Below, piece after piece: positions 1 to 11,088 of a DNA stretch of 64,000 nt (positions within the stretch are counted from its first letter, which is position 1; each line of letters opens with the position of its first letter). A program made the translations under genes and the position numbers. The DNA is from Euglena gracilis. Lineage: Eukaryota; Euglenida; Euglenophyceae; Euglenales. Below the pieces are notes generated by a model. That model was not told the DNA's origin and searched no databases. It saw only the letters and a program-made list of their open reading frames with translations. Location of the stretch: the NCBI GenBank assembly GCA_039621445.1, contig CP154955.1:25208354-25272353 (forward strand), in the 5' to 3' direction.

Positions 1-266
1 AGTTTCCCAACCTGGAATCAGCAGCACAGCATTAAAAGCATTTCTCGCTTGATGTGGAGAGTGCTGGGCCAGTCTCAAATCCAGCTGGCTGTTTCCTCCA
101 CTGTCATGTTGGGGGGGGGGGGGTGCACCCCCTCCTGCACACAAAGAGTCCACAAGGCTTGAAATCCTTTCTCATACCTGCCCAGGCTCTTCAAGGAATT
201 CAGATAAAGTGTGATATTTTCAGGTGTAACTTCTTTTCTTTGTAAACCTCCCTGATAACAACACAC
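1..266 (-). pseudogene. E1 tyrosine recombinase, N-terminal part only
   Basis: The reading frame starting near 266 (ITLYLNSLKSLGRYEKGF) matches the N-terminal core-binding part of the recombinase in copy 2 (LKSASTLMRYDRAF). The catalytic half lies outside the window. It overlaps the end of pol in a different frame, as in copy 2. Confidence 0.6.
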
Positions 267-2221
267 AGGGGAGGGGCCATCTGGTGGGGGGCATGACTTC
301 CCCCAGGCAATTTTGGAACAGTCCCCACTGAGGTTGAACTTGAATAACAGGACATTTTTTGATGATCATTCTGGTTAACAGGGGCCACCACACACTCCCA
401 GCCCAGTGTGGAACCACCATCAGGCAAGTCAATTGAGGGTTGTTCTTCAATCTCACCAACCATGGTAAAATCAGAGTCCAGGGGGGGTTGGCATAAACCT
501 CCCCAAACTGCTCCAGTGGACACTCTAGAGCATTCACCGCAATTGCTTGGTGGTGAGGCCATCTGCTGACGAATTTTTCCAGCTGAGCATTCCCTGGGAT
601 GGAAAACATGTCCACCTTGGGGCAGAAATTTTTTGTGGAGAAAATTTGCAAGATGTGCAGAAACACAGACTTTTTTAGGGTATAGTCCCCTTTGTCCCTT
701 TCCCACCTTGAAATGCCATCTGCTAGCATGTCTTCTGACTTCACCCAGTTTGGAGTGAGGTTTACTTGGTTTATGTGACACCACTGCAAAAATGGTCTCA
801 AAATTGTGTTGAATGGAGATTTTCTGCCCCCTCCCTTTTTTAAGTAGCTGTATGCCACTTGATTCTCCACTGTCAGAAGGACATTTTCCCCTGGTTTTGC
901 CAAACTTTTTGTGGCTGCCACAGCAGCTTTCAACTCTTTTATGTTGATGTGAAGGCCCATTTCTGAACGCCAAAATTCCTGCACTTTTGGCTTGTGGTTA
1001 GTTCCAGTGCCCCCCAACCCTGGGTGGATGAATCTGAGTGTATTTATCTCACCGGACATTGATTTTGAAAACTTCTGCCTTCCCATGATTTCAACAATCC
1101 TCCTATTTCCAACACTTGTTCTTTGACCTCTGGGGGTATGGGTAATCTTTTGTCCCAACCTTGGGACCCATGTTGGTCTGTGAATTGGACCAATTTGTCT
1201 GTGAAATCCCTGAGACATGGAAGGGCAGTGAGAAAACTTCTCAAGATTGCCGCAGCTTTTCTGCAGGACACGTGTGTTTGGGTGACAAATTTTCCCAGTT
1301 CCTTTCTGATGCATTTTAATTTTGCTGGGAGGACTTGCAGGCAACCCTTTTCTAGGTCCATGGAAAATCCCAGGTACTGAATTTGCTGGGTGGGAGTGAG
1401 TTGTGACTTCTTGTAATTTATTGTCATGCCACTGTCTCTTAGGTCTTTGTGTGGCCAGAACGTTTGATTTTGCGACCAAAAGGATGTCGTCTAGGTAGAC
1501 AAAAACCAAAAATCCTTGTTTTCTCCACTTTTTTTTATAGAAAAACGTGCATGACTTGCATCCACCAGTAGGGGAGGGTGTTCAATCCAAAACAAGCCCC
1601 CTCCATTTGAAAAGTTTTTTCCCCCACCTGCATTCTGATGAATGGTTTTATTGCTTTTGACAGTTCCAGGTGGAAATAGGCGTTTCTCAGGTCCACCTTT
1701 GTGGCTCACATTCCTTTTTCCAGTTGAGGGAAAATTTCTTTCCAATGCTCCAGTTTGAAGTGGGGGGCTTGGAGGAATTTGTTTACCTCTCTGCAGCCTG
1801 AGATTAAACTCAGTTTCCCCCCCCCTGGCTCCTCTTTTTCTATTACAAACCAGGGCACCAGAAATATTGTTCCCTGTGGATTGACTTCTATGACAGCTTT
1901 TTCTGCCATGTACTCTTTTATAATGGACAGAGCTTGTGCTGTTTCTTCTGGTGTTTTTGTTTGTGACTTGGGCCCCTGTGAAAGTTGGTTCCACCCCCTG
2001 CTGAATGAGTTGCAGAATTCTGGGGGGGGGCATGCTGTTACCACAACTGGAGGCATTGTCTCAGCCTTATGAATGGGGCTAGACCTTTCAAGGGGTCTGG
2101 GGGGGCTGTGATAGCTTGGGTTGCCTTCATGGCCTGGGGGTTTGCCTTCATGGCCTGGGGATTTGCCTTCATGGCCTTGAAATCCCCCTTTTCTGTCTTC
2201 ATGACCACAGGTTGCCAACAA
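220..2221 (-). pseudogene. E1 pol: reverse transcriptase, RNase H, methyltransferase
   Basis: Three domains are recognisable. The reverse transcriptase has LVPWFVIEKEE near 1830, VDLRNAYFHL near 1690, GACFGLNTLP near 1600 and the catalytic YLDD at about 1486-1497. RNase H of the DIRS type follows (LHINIKEL near 960, then VENQVAYSYLKK). A methyltransferase-like segment is last (VDMFSIPGN near 608, YANPPW near 485, WWPLLTRM near 400). The frame changes near 1975, 1540 (a T run), 1440 and 1060, and a TGA lies in frame at 1706-1708, just before the VDL motif. It would copy the element's RNA into DNA, but this copy is broken. Confidence 0.85.
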
Positions 2222-2302
2222 TGGGTTGGGTGATGTATCTTTTCCTTTGCCATTTGCTCCTTGCCAGCGTGGGCCTCTCCATGGTCCACCTTTGAATCCA
2301 TG

Positions 2303-3318
2303 TCATTTTCCAAATCCTTTGCCAAATCCTCCACGGTACTGTCCATATGGGGATCCTTTTCCTCTCCACTGTTTGAAGTTGCTCGATTGACCTGCGAATG
2401 AGAGAAATGAAGACCCTGAGGGCCGAAAAGAAAAACCTCCCCTGATTTTTGGATTGCTGTGCTCCACTCTCTGCGTTCTGGTGTCTTCTTCCGTGAAGAG
2501 GGTTTCTTGGCCTCCTGCTTGTCCTTTCGTCACTCCAGGAACTGCAAGTTATTTTCTTTCATTTTGTATTCTCCAGTAAACTTCTCCCAACAGCTGCCAA
2601 GCTTGAAGGTTGGTCGCCTGCCGAGAGGTTCCGGTTTGTTGCGGTAGCCATTTGTTGCCCAATACTCTCATGATGTTGAGGACTGCTTGCGACACGTCTT
2701 TCAGGAATTTGTCGCTGCGCTTGCGACCACCGCTGGTACCAGGTTGTTCTCGAGGCTGCGAGCGGGGATACTCTGGAGCCTGGGGTTGGCCTCGAGGAGG
2801 GCTTTTATGTCAATGCGGTGGGTGCCGCCTGCCGCTCTGTTCCACAACTCCAAAAGTTCTCGAGGTGCTTGCTTGGACCTCCACCTCGTCCCACGTGAAC
2901 TTGGTCTCCTCTGGCTCTTCCTCCCTCGCCTGGGTCTTCTCCTCAGGTGATTCCTCCCAGTTGGCGGCTTCCACGGCCGTCGCAATGGCGAAGGCGGCCT
3001 CCGCCACCTCGGGTGCCGCTTCCAACGTCGGCAGCTCGATCTCATGCAAGAGTGCGATGGCCAGTAGCCAAGAGTCTCTGTAGGGGACAAATTCGGCCTT
3101 CAGTAAGGCCACTCCGCTGATCTGGAACAGCCGCTTTGATGCTTTTCTTGTCGACCAACCTGTTCCAGTAAACTCCAATCCAGCCTGCAAGATGGCGACG
3201 ACGTTCTTCTCCAGGTCGTGTACATGCTTAGTTGCTCTAAGTTGAAGATGAACTCGGCCCACGATTTTTTGAAGAGCGGTCCTTCCTCAGTGAGCTTGGC
3301 AACGAGATTGTTCTCCAC
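2303..3318 (-). pseudogene. E1 Gag-like ORF, frameshifted
   Basis: This Gag-like region aligns by eye with the Gag of copy 2: both share a segment of the form ILQAGL..TG.GW.T..A...L..ISG, followed by an acidic stretch and a basic Gly/Phe-rich tail (RGGFGKGFGK here). The first part (3318 to about 3215) is in one frame and the rest in another. Reading then crosses a TGA at 2810-2812 and a TAA at 2549-2551, and similarity to copy 2 resumes after each. The Gly/Lys/Arg-rich tail would bind nucleic acid. It is placed upstream of pol, as usual for these elements. It is almost certainly a pseudogene. Confidence 0.7.
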
Positions 3319-3634
3319 TTCTATCTTGTGTTGGTAGTTGGATTGGTTGCAATCTTCAACAATTATGGATCTTGTTGGTACTTGTTGATCTTGCTTGCTT
3401 TGTTGTATGATACCTTGTTGATAGCTTTCGTTTGTAGCAGGGCGTCAGGTCACGTCACGTCAGCCAACTGCCGGCGCGAAAAGCAGTAAGGAGAAGACGC
3501 AAGGCAAGAAAAACAAAGAAAAATAGCCGGCGAGGAAATACAGGTCCCATCGAGCCAAAGTGTGGAGCAATGCCACTCCCAGGAAAGATGACCTGGGAGG
3601 AACGGACCATGAGGGCGAAGCACAAGAGGGGGGT

Positions 3635-3718
3635 GAGGTCCTGCTTCTTTTGCCGGCTGTTGTTTGATTGTTTTTTGGTGGGGTCTTTCTTACTGCGCGT
3701 TTGTTGCCGGAGTTGGCG
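3635..3718 (+). repeat. E2 left inverted terminal repeat
   Basis: The plus strand here (gaggtcctgcttcttttgcc ... gccggagttggcg) is, over most of its length, the reverse complement of 8149-8232. The short A-rich centre of the right copy differs. Confidence 0.85.
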
Positions 3719-3845
3719 TTCTCGATTGCTCCGACAACTTCTTGTCGAAGGTGAACCTCAGGGGCCCCGTTTCTGGCTTGCGTGCTCGTTTCCCCCCTGG
3801 GGGGGGGGGGCGGGGGGTGAGCGTTTTTTGGGGTTGGGTTGGGTG

Positions 3846-3948
3846 GAATCACCCCCCTCTTGTGCTTCGCCCTCATGGTCCGTTCCTCCAGGTCATCTTT
3901 CCTGGGAGTGCCAGACCATTCGGGCTGCACACACTCTGGGGGTGAGGT
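3846..3948 (+). repeat. E2 internal complementary region and local inverted repeat
   Basis: Bases 3850-3913 are the inverted copy of 3571-3635 (cactcccaggaaagatgacc and following), forming a stem of about 64 bp around the left terminal repeat. Bases 3916-3948 repeat the sequence flanking the right terminal repeat. This matches the internal complementary region of DIRS elements; the role is inferred from that family. Confidence 0.6.
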
Positions 3949-3959
3949 GTTGTGCACGC

Positions 3960-4955
3960 CCCCTGCTGTATTGAACATTTTTTCAACTTTTTCCACTGCA
4001 CCCAATCGTAAATAGTGTGCCGAAAAGGCTTGTGAATTTTTCCATTGACCGAGTTCACACACTTCTTCACTTGAAAACCCCAAGTTTTTGTACATCAAAA
4101 CTCCAGCACCCGTTGTGGAATGAGCAGTCCAGTGAGAAACTGGGATTCAAAAATTTTGCATGAGATCTTTTGTCAAAGAATTAATGGTATTGGAGGTGAG
4201 GGGTTTTTTCCCATCCAGACTCCAAAGTAATGGCCCCCCAGGGGGCAAAAAGGATGTGCGTTTCACATATTCCCTAATGACGTGATAAGGGGATAAAAGG
4301 GGGTTGGAATCATTTTTCAAGAGTTGCTCCCACTTTGGAACTTTCCAGCCCTTTCTCTGGACCAAAATGAATATTTTTTTCACCAACCACAGAGAGATCT
4401 CTGTGTTCTGGCCAAATCAATGCCCCTGTGTAAGGCCAAAAGTCTGAACAAAAAATGATTTTGAGTCTCAGCTCACTGGTGGACATGATGTCCAGTGGAC
4501 CCCCCTCTCCTAGTTTCTGTAAGATGGGCAGGGGATCCCAAAAGGTTGCATATTTCTGAACATTTTTATTCCAACAGGATTTGACATTCTTCAACAAAGG
4601 GTGAAAAGAGACATGGTGGAAACCAGGGAGTGATGTGACAGCAAATAAAGCGTTTCTGGCTTCGGCACTCGACATTCTGTGCAGCTCCAGGATGCTGGAC
4701 ACAATGTCCAAGGTGGTCGCCTGCAGGGGGTCCAGACCCTTGTCTTGCAACAGCACGTATAATTTTCTGAAGGCCCTGTCATATCGCATCAGAGTGGAGG
4801 CACTTTTTAAGATAATGTCGATTTGTGAAGTTGACACGTTTTGCTGTTCCAAAAGGAATCTGAAACAATGCTGCAGGCTAGGGGCCATTTTGGCCTGGGC
4901 ATTGATTCCTCCCAACAGTTTTTGAACATCCCTTGGCAGGGGGGAATCACTGACA
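3960..4955 (-). pseudogene. E2 tyrosine recombinase
   Basis: This encodes the integrase of the element. The core-binding half (LMRYDRAFRKLYVLL, then the helix EARNALFAVT) lies at about 4850-4640. The catalytic half ends with TAHSTTGAG near 4110 and the motif LGQWKNSQAFSAHYLRLG near 4030, with the presumed nucleophile Tyr in HYL. The family box is normally H-x-x-R; here the Arg is replaced by Thr (HSTT), which would abolish catalysis. The frame changes near 4335 and a TGA lies in frame at 4147-4149. It overlaps the end of pol in a different frame. Confidence 0.8.
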
Positions 4956-4959
4956 TTTT

Positions 4960-7208
4960 CGCCCCAGGCTTGGACATTTTTGTTAAGAGGGGCCACCATG
5001 CACTTGAAACCCACATGGGGGTTATTAAAAGTCACTTTACACGTTTGTTCATGGAAAGTTTGATGAGCCAAGGCATTATGACCTTCCAGGGGGGGTTGGC
5101 ATACACTTCCCCCACACCATCCAGACTTCAGTTTAGAGCATCCACCAGAAAAGCTTGGTGGTGAGGCCATCTGGAGCAAAATTTTGAGAACTTTGTGTTC
5201 CCTGGGGATGCAAACATGTCCACTGATGTGGTGATGTGCTCTTGAAAAAACCTGCAAATTTTTTGAAAGATGACGGGGTTTAGGGTATAATCCCCCCTGT
5301 CCTGTGACCATCTTGTTGGGGTGTCTGCCACCATTCTTTCTGAGGGTACCCACTGAACATGGAGCTGAACTTTGTTTTGCCAGCACCACTTGAAAAGGGG
5401 GTGTAAAATTCTGTTTAGGTTTTCTTTCCTTCCCCCCCATTTTTTTAGATAGCTTAGGGCTACCTGATTGTCCACTTTCAGTAGGACAGTTTCTCCTTGC
5501 TTTGCAAAGGCTTTCACAGTGTGTACTGCTGCAGCTAATTCCTTCACATTTATGTGCAGCAAACTTTGCTCCCTCCAAAAATCTTGGATGAACAAATTTT
5601 TTGTGCTGTCCACTCCCCCCCAGGCCCAGGTGGATGAGTCGGAGTGCAGCACATGTTGGGGTGTTTTTAAGAATGGTCGACCTGCCCCTGGCACCAAGAA
5701 CTCTTTGAGATGTTTGATTTCCAGTTTCAGCTGGGGGGGTATTGATACTGCAAAATCTCAGCCCATGGTATCGTTTAACTGGCTGAATTTTAGTAATTCC
5801 TGTGTGACCAGTCTTAAGAATGGAAGGGCAGGGAGGTATGAACGTATTTGCCCCAGGATGCTGGCAATTTTTCTGCAAGAAATGCTTTGAGCTAAGACCA
5901 CTTTTCCCAGCTCCTTTCGGATAGTTTTTAATTTTCCAGCTGGCACCTCCAGCAGTCCCTCCTGGAGGTTGATGATGAACCCCAGGTGTTGCAGCTTTTG
6001 AGTGGGAGAGAGGATGGATTTTTTGAGGTTTATTTCGAAACCTGCAGAACACAGATGTTGGATCATCATGGCCAATTGCTTTTTTACCAAACTTTCTGAG
6101 GAACCAATTAGAGTGATGTCGTCCAAATAGACGAATGCCATGAGTCCCTTTGATCTCCAGAGCTTTTGGAGCACTTTCATGAGGGACATGAAAAGTTTTG
6201 GCAGGGTGCTTAGACCAAAACAAGCACCTTGAAAATCCAACAGCTTTCCCCCCACTTCCATTCTTACAAATTTTTTGAAATTTTTCTGAAGGGCCAGGTG
6301 GAAGTAGGCATCTTTCAGATCCAGCTTTGCAGCATACCAACCTTGCTTGAGGAGAGGAAAAATGGTGGAGATGTTTTCTAAGGTGAATTTTTCTGGGGAA
6401 CAATAAAGATTGAGTTCCCTGCAGCTGCAATGGGACGATGTTTTACCCCCTCCCCTTCTGGTTTGCATAATACAAACCAGGGCACCAGATGTTTGGTGTT
6501 TTGTGGATCTGTGACCACTTTGACAGCTCCTGATTTTTTGTAATCCTCCAGAATTTCTGTGGCCAGTAAAGTTTCTGACTTGTTCTTTTTCTGGGGGCAG
6601 GTGGAAAGCATTTCTGGAAGGGGTTGATCTGCACCCACCCCTTGCTGGATCATTTGCACCACTTTGGGGTGAGCATGGGTTTTCCACCAGGGGAGACATC
6701 CTCTCAACCTCTGAAAGAGAGGGGAATCGTTCCATTTTTCCTCCTGACTCAGGATTGTCCTTATCATCCTTTTCTCCCACTCCCCTGGCTGCTGCTGCAG
6801 GTTGGGGCTCTGGACCCCCTGTTTGGGGTTGGCTGATGGTGAACATGAGGTTGTGGGACAAGGGGATGACTGTGGAGCATCTTGCTCTTTCCACAGCTTG
6901 ATTCGTTGACCTCTGTTTGCCCCATTCTGGGGGCTGTCTGGTACCCTCTCCAGGGGTCTGGGTGTCAGGGCTTTCCTCTGCCCTTTGTCCTGCAATGGAC
7001 AAGGAAGGAATAATGAGTTGTGATTGGGTGCCATACCCTTTTGAGGTCCAGGGACTTCTCCATACTGGGCTGCCATAGCCTCCTCTGCCCCCTTTGAATC
7101 CTCCTTTGAAACCCTTGAAACCACCTTTGAATTTCCAGCCTCGGCTGCCTGTGGGGGTGGGAAAATGCCACCATTCCACCCTACCCACTGATGTTGCCAT
7201 ACCAGCAC
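4960..7208 (-). pseudogene. E2 pol: reverse transcriptase, RNase H, methyltransferase
   Basis: The N-terminal part (WWKTHAHPKVVQMIQQGV, LVPWFVLCKPEG) is in one frame down to about 6420. There a one-base loss moves it to the frame with RELNLYCSPEKFTLENI, KLDLKDAYFHLAL, GACFGLSTLP and the catalytic FVYLDD (near 6130). RNase H follows (HSDSSTWAWGG near 5650, LHINVKELAAAVH near 5550, VDNQVALSYLKK near 5470), then the methyltransferase-like domain (VDMFASPGN near 5215, YANPPW near 5095, AWWPLLTKM near 4990). TGA codons at 5758-5760, 5128-5130 and 5032-5034 are in frame and similarity continues beyond each. Function is by family; the copy is inactive as read. Confidence 0.88.
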
Positions 7209-8121
7209 TGTTCAGCTGCTGCTGTTTCCTCTCCACCTGAAGATCTTCTTTTGAAAATAGACCATTTGATGTTGAAGGTATGGATCCTGGGACACTTCGA
7301 CGTTTCCTTTCTCGCAGAAGACCTTGTTCTAATTCCGCCATGGCGAAGAAGAGCTGCTGGGAGAGGACTCTGTAGTCCTCTGGGAAAGTATCCACTTGAC
7401 TGTAGATGGTGGCCATCATCCTCATCAAGTGTATGACCTTTTGTTGAACACATTTCAGTATCTTGTCCATGGGCGCCTTGGCGTCCTGGTTGTGGTTGTT
7501 GTCCTCGGCTCGCGTTTTCAGGTCCTGGAAGAGCGGAAGCTCGTTGAGGACTTGCTTCCAGGGTAATCTTGTACCTGCCGCGGCCTGCTTGAGGCAGGCC
7601 GACAGCTCTTGAGGGAGGGGGGTCGTGTCTGCCTGCCAGGGGAGCCTCTCCGCTGCCGTCTCCGCCGCCGCCTCGTCCTCGTCCTCCTCATCGTCCTCCG
7701 CCATCGCGGAGTTCCCCGCGACTTTCTGCTTCCCCTTCTTCTCGGCTGTGGCGCCGTCCAGCATCGTTGTCCACGTCTCGGCCAGTCTGAAGGCGCACTC
7801 TCCTGCCCGCTCGCTCAGTTCTAGCTGCAGCACTTCGATCCCACGTACCAAGGCGAAGAAGAGGAAGCTCATGAGGTACTCCACCCAGCTGGCGCTGACG
7901 AGAGATATGCCGCTGATGGCCCTCAGCTCCTTCGCCGCTCTTACCGTATTCCAGCCTCCTCCTTGCCAGCGTAAGCCTGCCGTCAAAACTCTTTGAGCAT
8001 CATCCCCAGAGGTGTGTCGAAGAAATGCTCCCACTAGGTCTGTGTTCAAAAAGAAAGTGCCCCATGCACTGTTGTACTTCGCTTCGTCTTCTGATAGTAA
8101 ATCCAGCATTGTGAAACTCAT
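6990..8121 (-). pseudogene. E2 Gag-like ORF
   Basis: The start at 8119-8121 (MSFTMLDLLSEDEAKY) is the first ATG inside the terminal repeat. The protein has an N-terminal helical region with W-rich motifs (GLRWQGGGW, ETWTTML), an acidic patch (EDDEEDEDE), a second helical part, and a basic tail with repeated FKGG units ending in GGRGGYG, typical of nucleic-acid binding. Its middle aligns with the Gag of copy 1. The 3' limit is uncertain: this frame stays open without a stop into pol, but from about 7200 to 6420 the pol similarity is in another frame. Confidence 0.7.
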
Positions 8122-8148
8122 TTTGTCGATCGAAGGACGATTATGATC

Positions 8149-8232
8149 CGCCAACTCCGGCAAAAAAAAGCAGTAAGAAAGACCCCACCAAAAAAACAAT
8201 CAAACAACAGCCGGCAAAAGAAGCAGGACCTC
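8149..8232 (-). repeat. E2 right inverted terminal repeat (5' end)
   Basis: Pairs with 3635-3718. The Gag start codon (8119-8121) lies about 28 bases inside it, so the promoter and 5' leader are probably within or just outside this repeat. Confidence 0.85.
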
Positions 8233-8489
8233 ACCCCCAGAGTGTGCGCAGCCCGAATGGCCGGGTGGTCGACCTTGTTGAGGCAATGCCTTGTTCGTTC
8301 CTTCCTCCCCCCTCCTGTGCCCGGGGAGTCGGAGGCATCGGCAGAATCAATGAGTGAGCGAAAAACATGTCGACTGTCCTCCTATGTTTGGAGGCGGGGT
8401 TTAAGCGCCAGGCCATTCGAGCTCCAGCCTTCCACGGTTGCCCACCCCCCGGGGACGTCGCAGATGTTCCCCACCGTGGTACCCTGAAA

Positions 8490-8760
8490 AGGCATAATTT
8501 TACCCCTTGCACGCCGTGGCTTGCGTTTCCTGTCTAATCCTTGCGTGTGGGTGAGGGGGGCACTGCGGGGTGCTTTGCGGTTTGGAGGCTGCGTTAACCA
8601 GCCTCCGTGGAGGCTAAGGTAACCAGCCTTAAACAGGTGCTGTGGCCACTTTGCGCCATCTCTCGCACTCCCCCAGAGCACCCGAAGGGGGAGGAAAGGA
8701 CACCGACGGCGAAGCACAAAGCCCATGTGAGGTCTCACAAAAAAAGGACTTACATCAGCC
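8490..8760. repeat. Degenerate DIRS-end-like sequence
   Basis: Bases 8668-8745 (cactcccccagagcacccga, then gcgaagcacaa and gtgaggtc) resemble the outer part of the E2 end at 3571-3645. This may be a remnant of a third copy or an outward extension of E2. I see no gene here. Confidence 0.35.
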
Positions 8761-8769
8761 AGGCCTGCG

Positions 8770-9690
8770 TTTGGCCAAAAGGCAAAGGGAAGGCATTTTA
8801 CTGGTGCGATTAATGCCAAAAACTGGAAGATCAAGTTTTAATTGACTGACAGGGAAAGACGAAAGATGAATGATTAGCCAGTGCTGTTCACAAGCTTCAG
8901 TATAAGGATTGGTGTGTTGGGATTGGGAGAAGTTCGGTGTCGGAAGGGATCCACGGGCAGCGGACCGTATAGGGGTCAAGGCTTGGCTGCAAATCGAACC
9001 AAAACACAACCTTCTAAGTTTGGATTAAACTGTGAAGATTAGAGCTTTTCTGATCAAAATGTAAATTCAATTTCAAGACCTGGGTGGGGGAGGGGTCAAA
9101 ATTTGACTCCATTCCCAAAAAAAAGTGTGGTAAAGAAAACAAAACCAGACATTGCGACTTGAGACAAAGAATCTGATTTGAAAATGCAGGTTTCTCACAA
9201 CACTTGCCATTTTGGTGGGAAAAAATTCGGCACACGGTTGGTGAGCTCGTAATGCACGAACAACCTTGCCTCAAAGCATTCCCCTTTCTCCAAACCAATA
9301 CAAGGTTAACACCTGTAACAGCAACAATGTGAATGGGGAAACCCGAGGCGTCTGAAAATTGTACCAGAGAAGTTCGGCATTTCACTGCAAACCAAAAAGG
9401 GGGACCAGCGCTTCTGGCAGTCTGGTTGCAAGCGCCCACCCCCATCCCCGCCTCACCTCCCTCCTCCGGACTGATTGGTCTTTTAAAAGAGAATGACAAA
9501 AAAGCTCGAAAAAAAATCCTACACATCCAACACGAAGAACCAACTAATTTTGCACAAATGAAGGAATCGGGGGTCACCTCCCAATGTACCGGATGGAGTC
9601 ACGAGACACGCGTGTGACGCGCGTGATGCGGACATGACACCTGTGATGTGAAGCGATGTGGTGATGGCCAAGCACCTATGACAGATTCAA
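8770..9690. other. No recognisable feature
   Basis: Mixed-composition DNA. I see no GC-rich exon with splice signals and no inverted repeat of note. Confidence 0.4.
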
Positions 9691-9700
9691 AATTTTAGCC

Positions 9701-10752
9701 CGCGGTCGGCTGCGGTCGGCTGCGGTCGGCAGTGGTCGGCAAGGTAGTTGGCTGTAGGTGGGGGGCAGGCCAACACAAAACGAGCATATATCACAATCAC
9801 ACAATCCACCGTTGCCGACTTTTGGCCACTTTTCGCTGCTTTTGGCCAGTTTTTGATGCTTTTGGACTGCTTTTGGCCACTGTTGCCGACTTTTGGTCGA
9901 CTTTTGCTGCCTTTGCCCATTATTTCCTGCCTTTTGCTTTCTTTTGATCACTTTTGTTGCTTTTGCCCACTTTTTGCTGTGTTTTGGCTGCTTTTGGCCA
10001 GCTTTTGCTTTGCTTTGACCTCTTTTGACCTCTTTTGACCTCTTTAACCCACTTTTGACAGCTATTCTCTGCTTTTGGCCATTTTTACCCACTTCTGGCC
10101 ACTTTCAGGCCACTTTAAACATCTTTTTGTTGCTTTTGACATCAAGAGCAGACCTAAAAATGGCCTTAAAGTGGCAAAACGTGGTTAAAATGGCCAAAAG
10201 TTCCAAAAGCAGGAAAAAAAAACAAAAACAATGCCCAAAAATGGCCCAAAATGACCCTGCTTTTGGCCAACTTGGGTCACTTTAGCAGCTTTTGTTCACT
10301 TTTGGCAACAAACTGGCGCAAAATGCTCAAAATGGTCAAATTGGACCAAAAAGAGACCAAAAAATGGGCAAAAATAACAAAAGAAAAGGTCGAAATGGCT
10401 TTAAATGGTCAAAAATGGCCCAAAATGGGCCAAAATGGCCTAAGAGCAGGACAAAATGGCCCAAAATTACAAGAAGTGGGCAAAAAAGTGGCCAAAAAAT
10501 GGTCAAAATAAGTCAAAATGGGTGAATTATGGTGGCAAATGGGCCAAAAGGGGACAAAAGCGACCAAAAATGGCCAAAAGTGGCCAAAAGTGGCCAAAAG
10601 TGACAACATGAGCCAGATGAGCCAAAAAAACCTCAACATCTGGGATAAAAAAGATTCTCACTGAAAAATTGACATCAAATAGAAAAAAGTTGTGCGATCG
10701 GCTGCGGTCGGCCGCGGTCGGCTGCGGTCGGCTGCGGTCGGCTGCGGTCGGC
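9701..10752. repeat. TTTTGGCC/GGCCAAAA satellite with strand switch, flanked by CGGTCGGCTG units
   Basis: From about 9800 to 10140 the plus strand is built of degenerate units like CTTTTGGCCACTTTTG. From about 10150 to 10620 the units are in the opposite orientation (CCAAAAATGGCC). Short direct repeats of gcggtcggct lie at both outer edges (9705-9742 and 10692-10752). Long reading frames across it are an effect of the repeat. Confidence 0.8.
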
Positions 10753-11088
10753 ATAGGTGCCTGGTGATGGCGTTGTCGGGACCGTCTCCCCAGACAACTT
10801 CAAGAAAACAATAGTAGGGGTACTCCAGAACCTCCAGTTCAACCTCCAGAATGTCCAGTGACTTAACATACCATCAGTTCACAAAAACTCGCTGGCGAAA
10901 ACCACGAGGCAGCAGACCACTTGCTTCATTTGCTTCGTTGATAATGAAAAGAGCCAGAGGCCCCCAAAGCGAAATGCTCCAAACGGGCATCTCATTTTTG
11001 GTATGAACCAAAAAAAAGCGCAACTGCGGCCAATCCAGAAACGTGTCTTGCAGTGCGGGGGTGGAGTCCCCAGCCGCCGGGGCCCTGG

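Larger units (their letters stand above)
1..3560 (-). mobile_element. DIRS-type retrotransposon copy 1 (E1), truncated at window edge
   Basis: This is a degenerate copy of a tyrosine-recombinase (DIRS-type) retrotransposon read right to left. In order it holds a Gag-like region, reverse transcriptase, RNase H, a DNA-methyltransferase-like domain and the start of a tyrosine recombinase, which the window edge cuts off. Domain order and many motifs match the neighbouring copy at 3.6-8.3 kb. The stretch near 3450-3560 (gccaactgccggcg... to gccggcgagg) resembles the terminal repeat at 8149-8232, so the 5' end lies here, directly against the 3' end of the next copy. Frameshifts near 3215, 1975, 1540, 1440 and 1060 and in-frame stops show that it is not intact. 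Function is inferred from the family; I see no evidence of activity. Confidence 0.85.
3571..8262 (-). mobile_element. DIRS-type retrotransposon copy 2 (E2), near full length
   Basis: This is a second copy of the same family on the same strand, head to tail with copy 1. Inverted repeats of about 84 bp lie at 3635-3718 and 8149-8232. A 30-bp stretch next to the right repeat (8229-8262) occurs again, complemented, at 3916-3948, inside the left end. This fits the DIRS plan of inverted terminal repeats plus an internal complementary region used to circularise the copy. Gag, RT-RNase H-methyltransferase and tyrosine recombinase lie between. Four in-frame TGA codons and at least three frame changes make it non-functional as read. 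Confidence 0.87.

Noticed and set aside
4310-6430. A 706-codon minus-strand frame as one protein
   Set aside because: Only its 3' part (about 4,955-4,330) matches the recombinase; the rest runs out of frame over RT, RNase H and methyltransferase coding sequence.
9676-10639. Lys/Gln- and Phe/Leu-rich frames in the TTTTGGCC array
   Set aside because: Repeat-derived; no splice signals and no G/C-ending codons.
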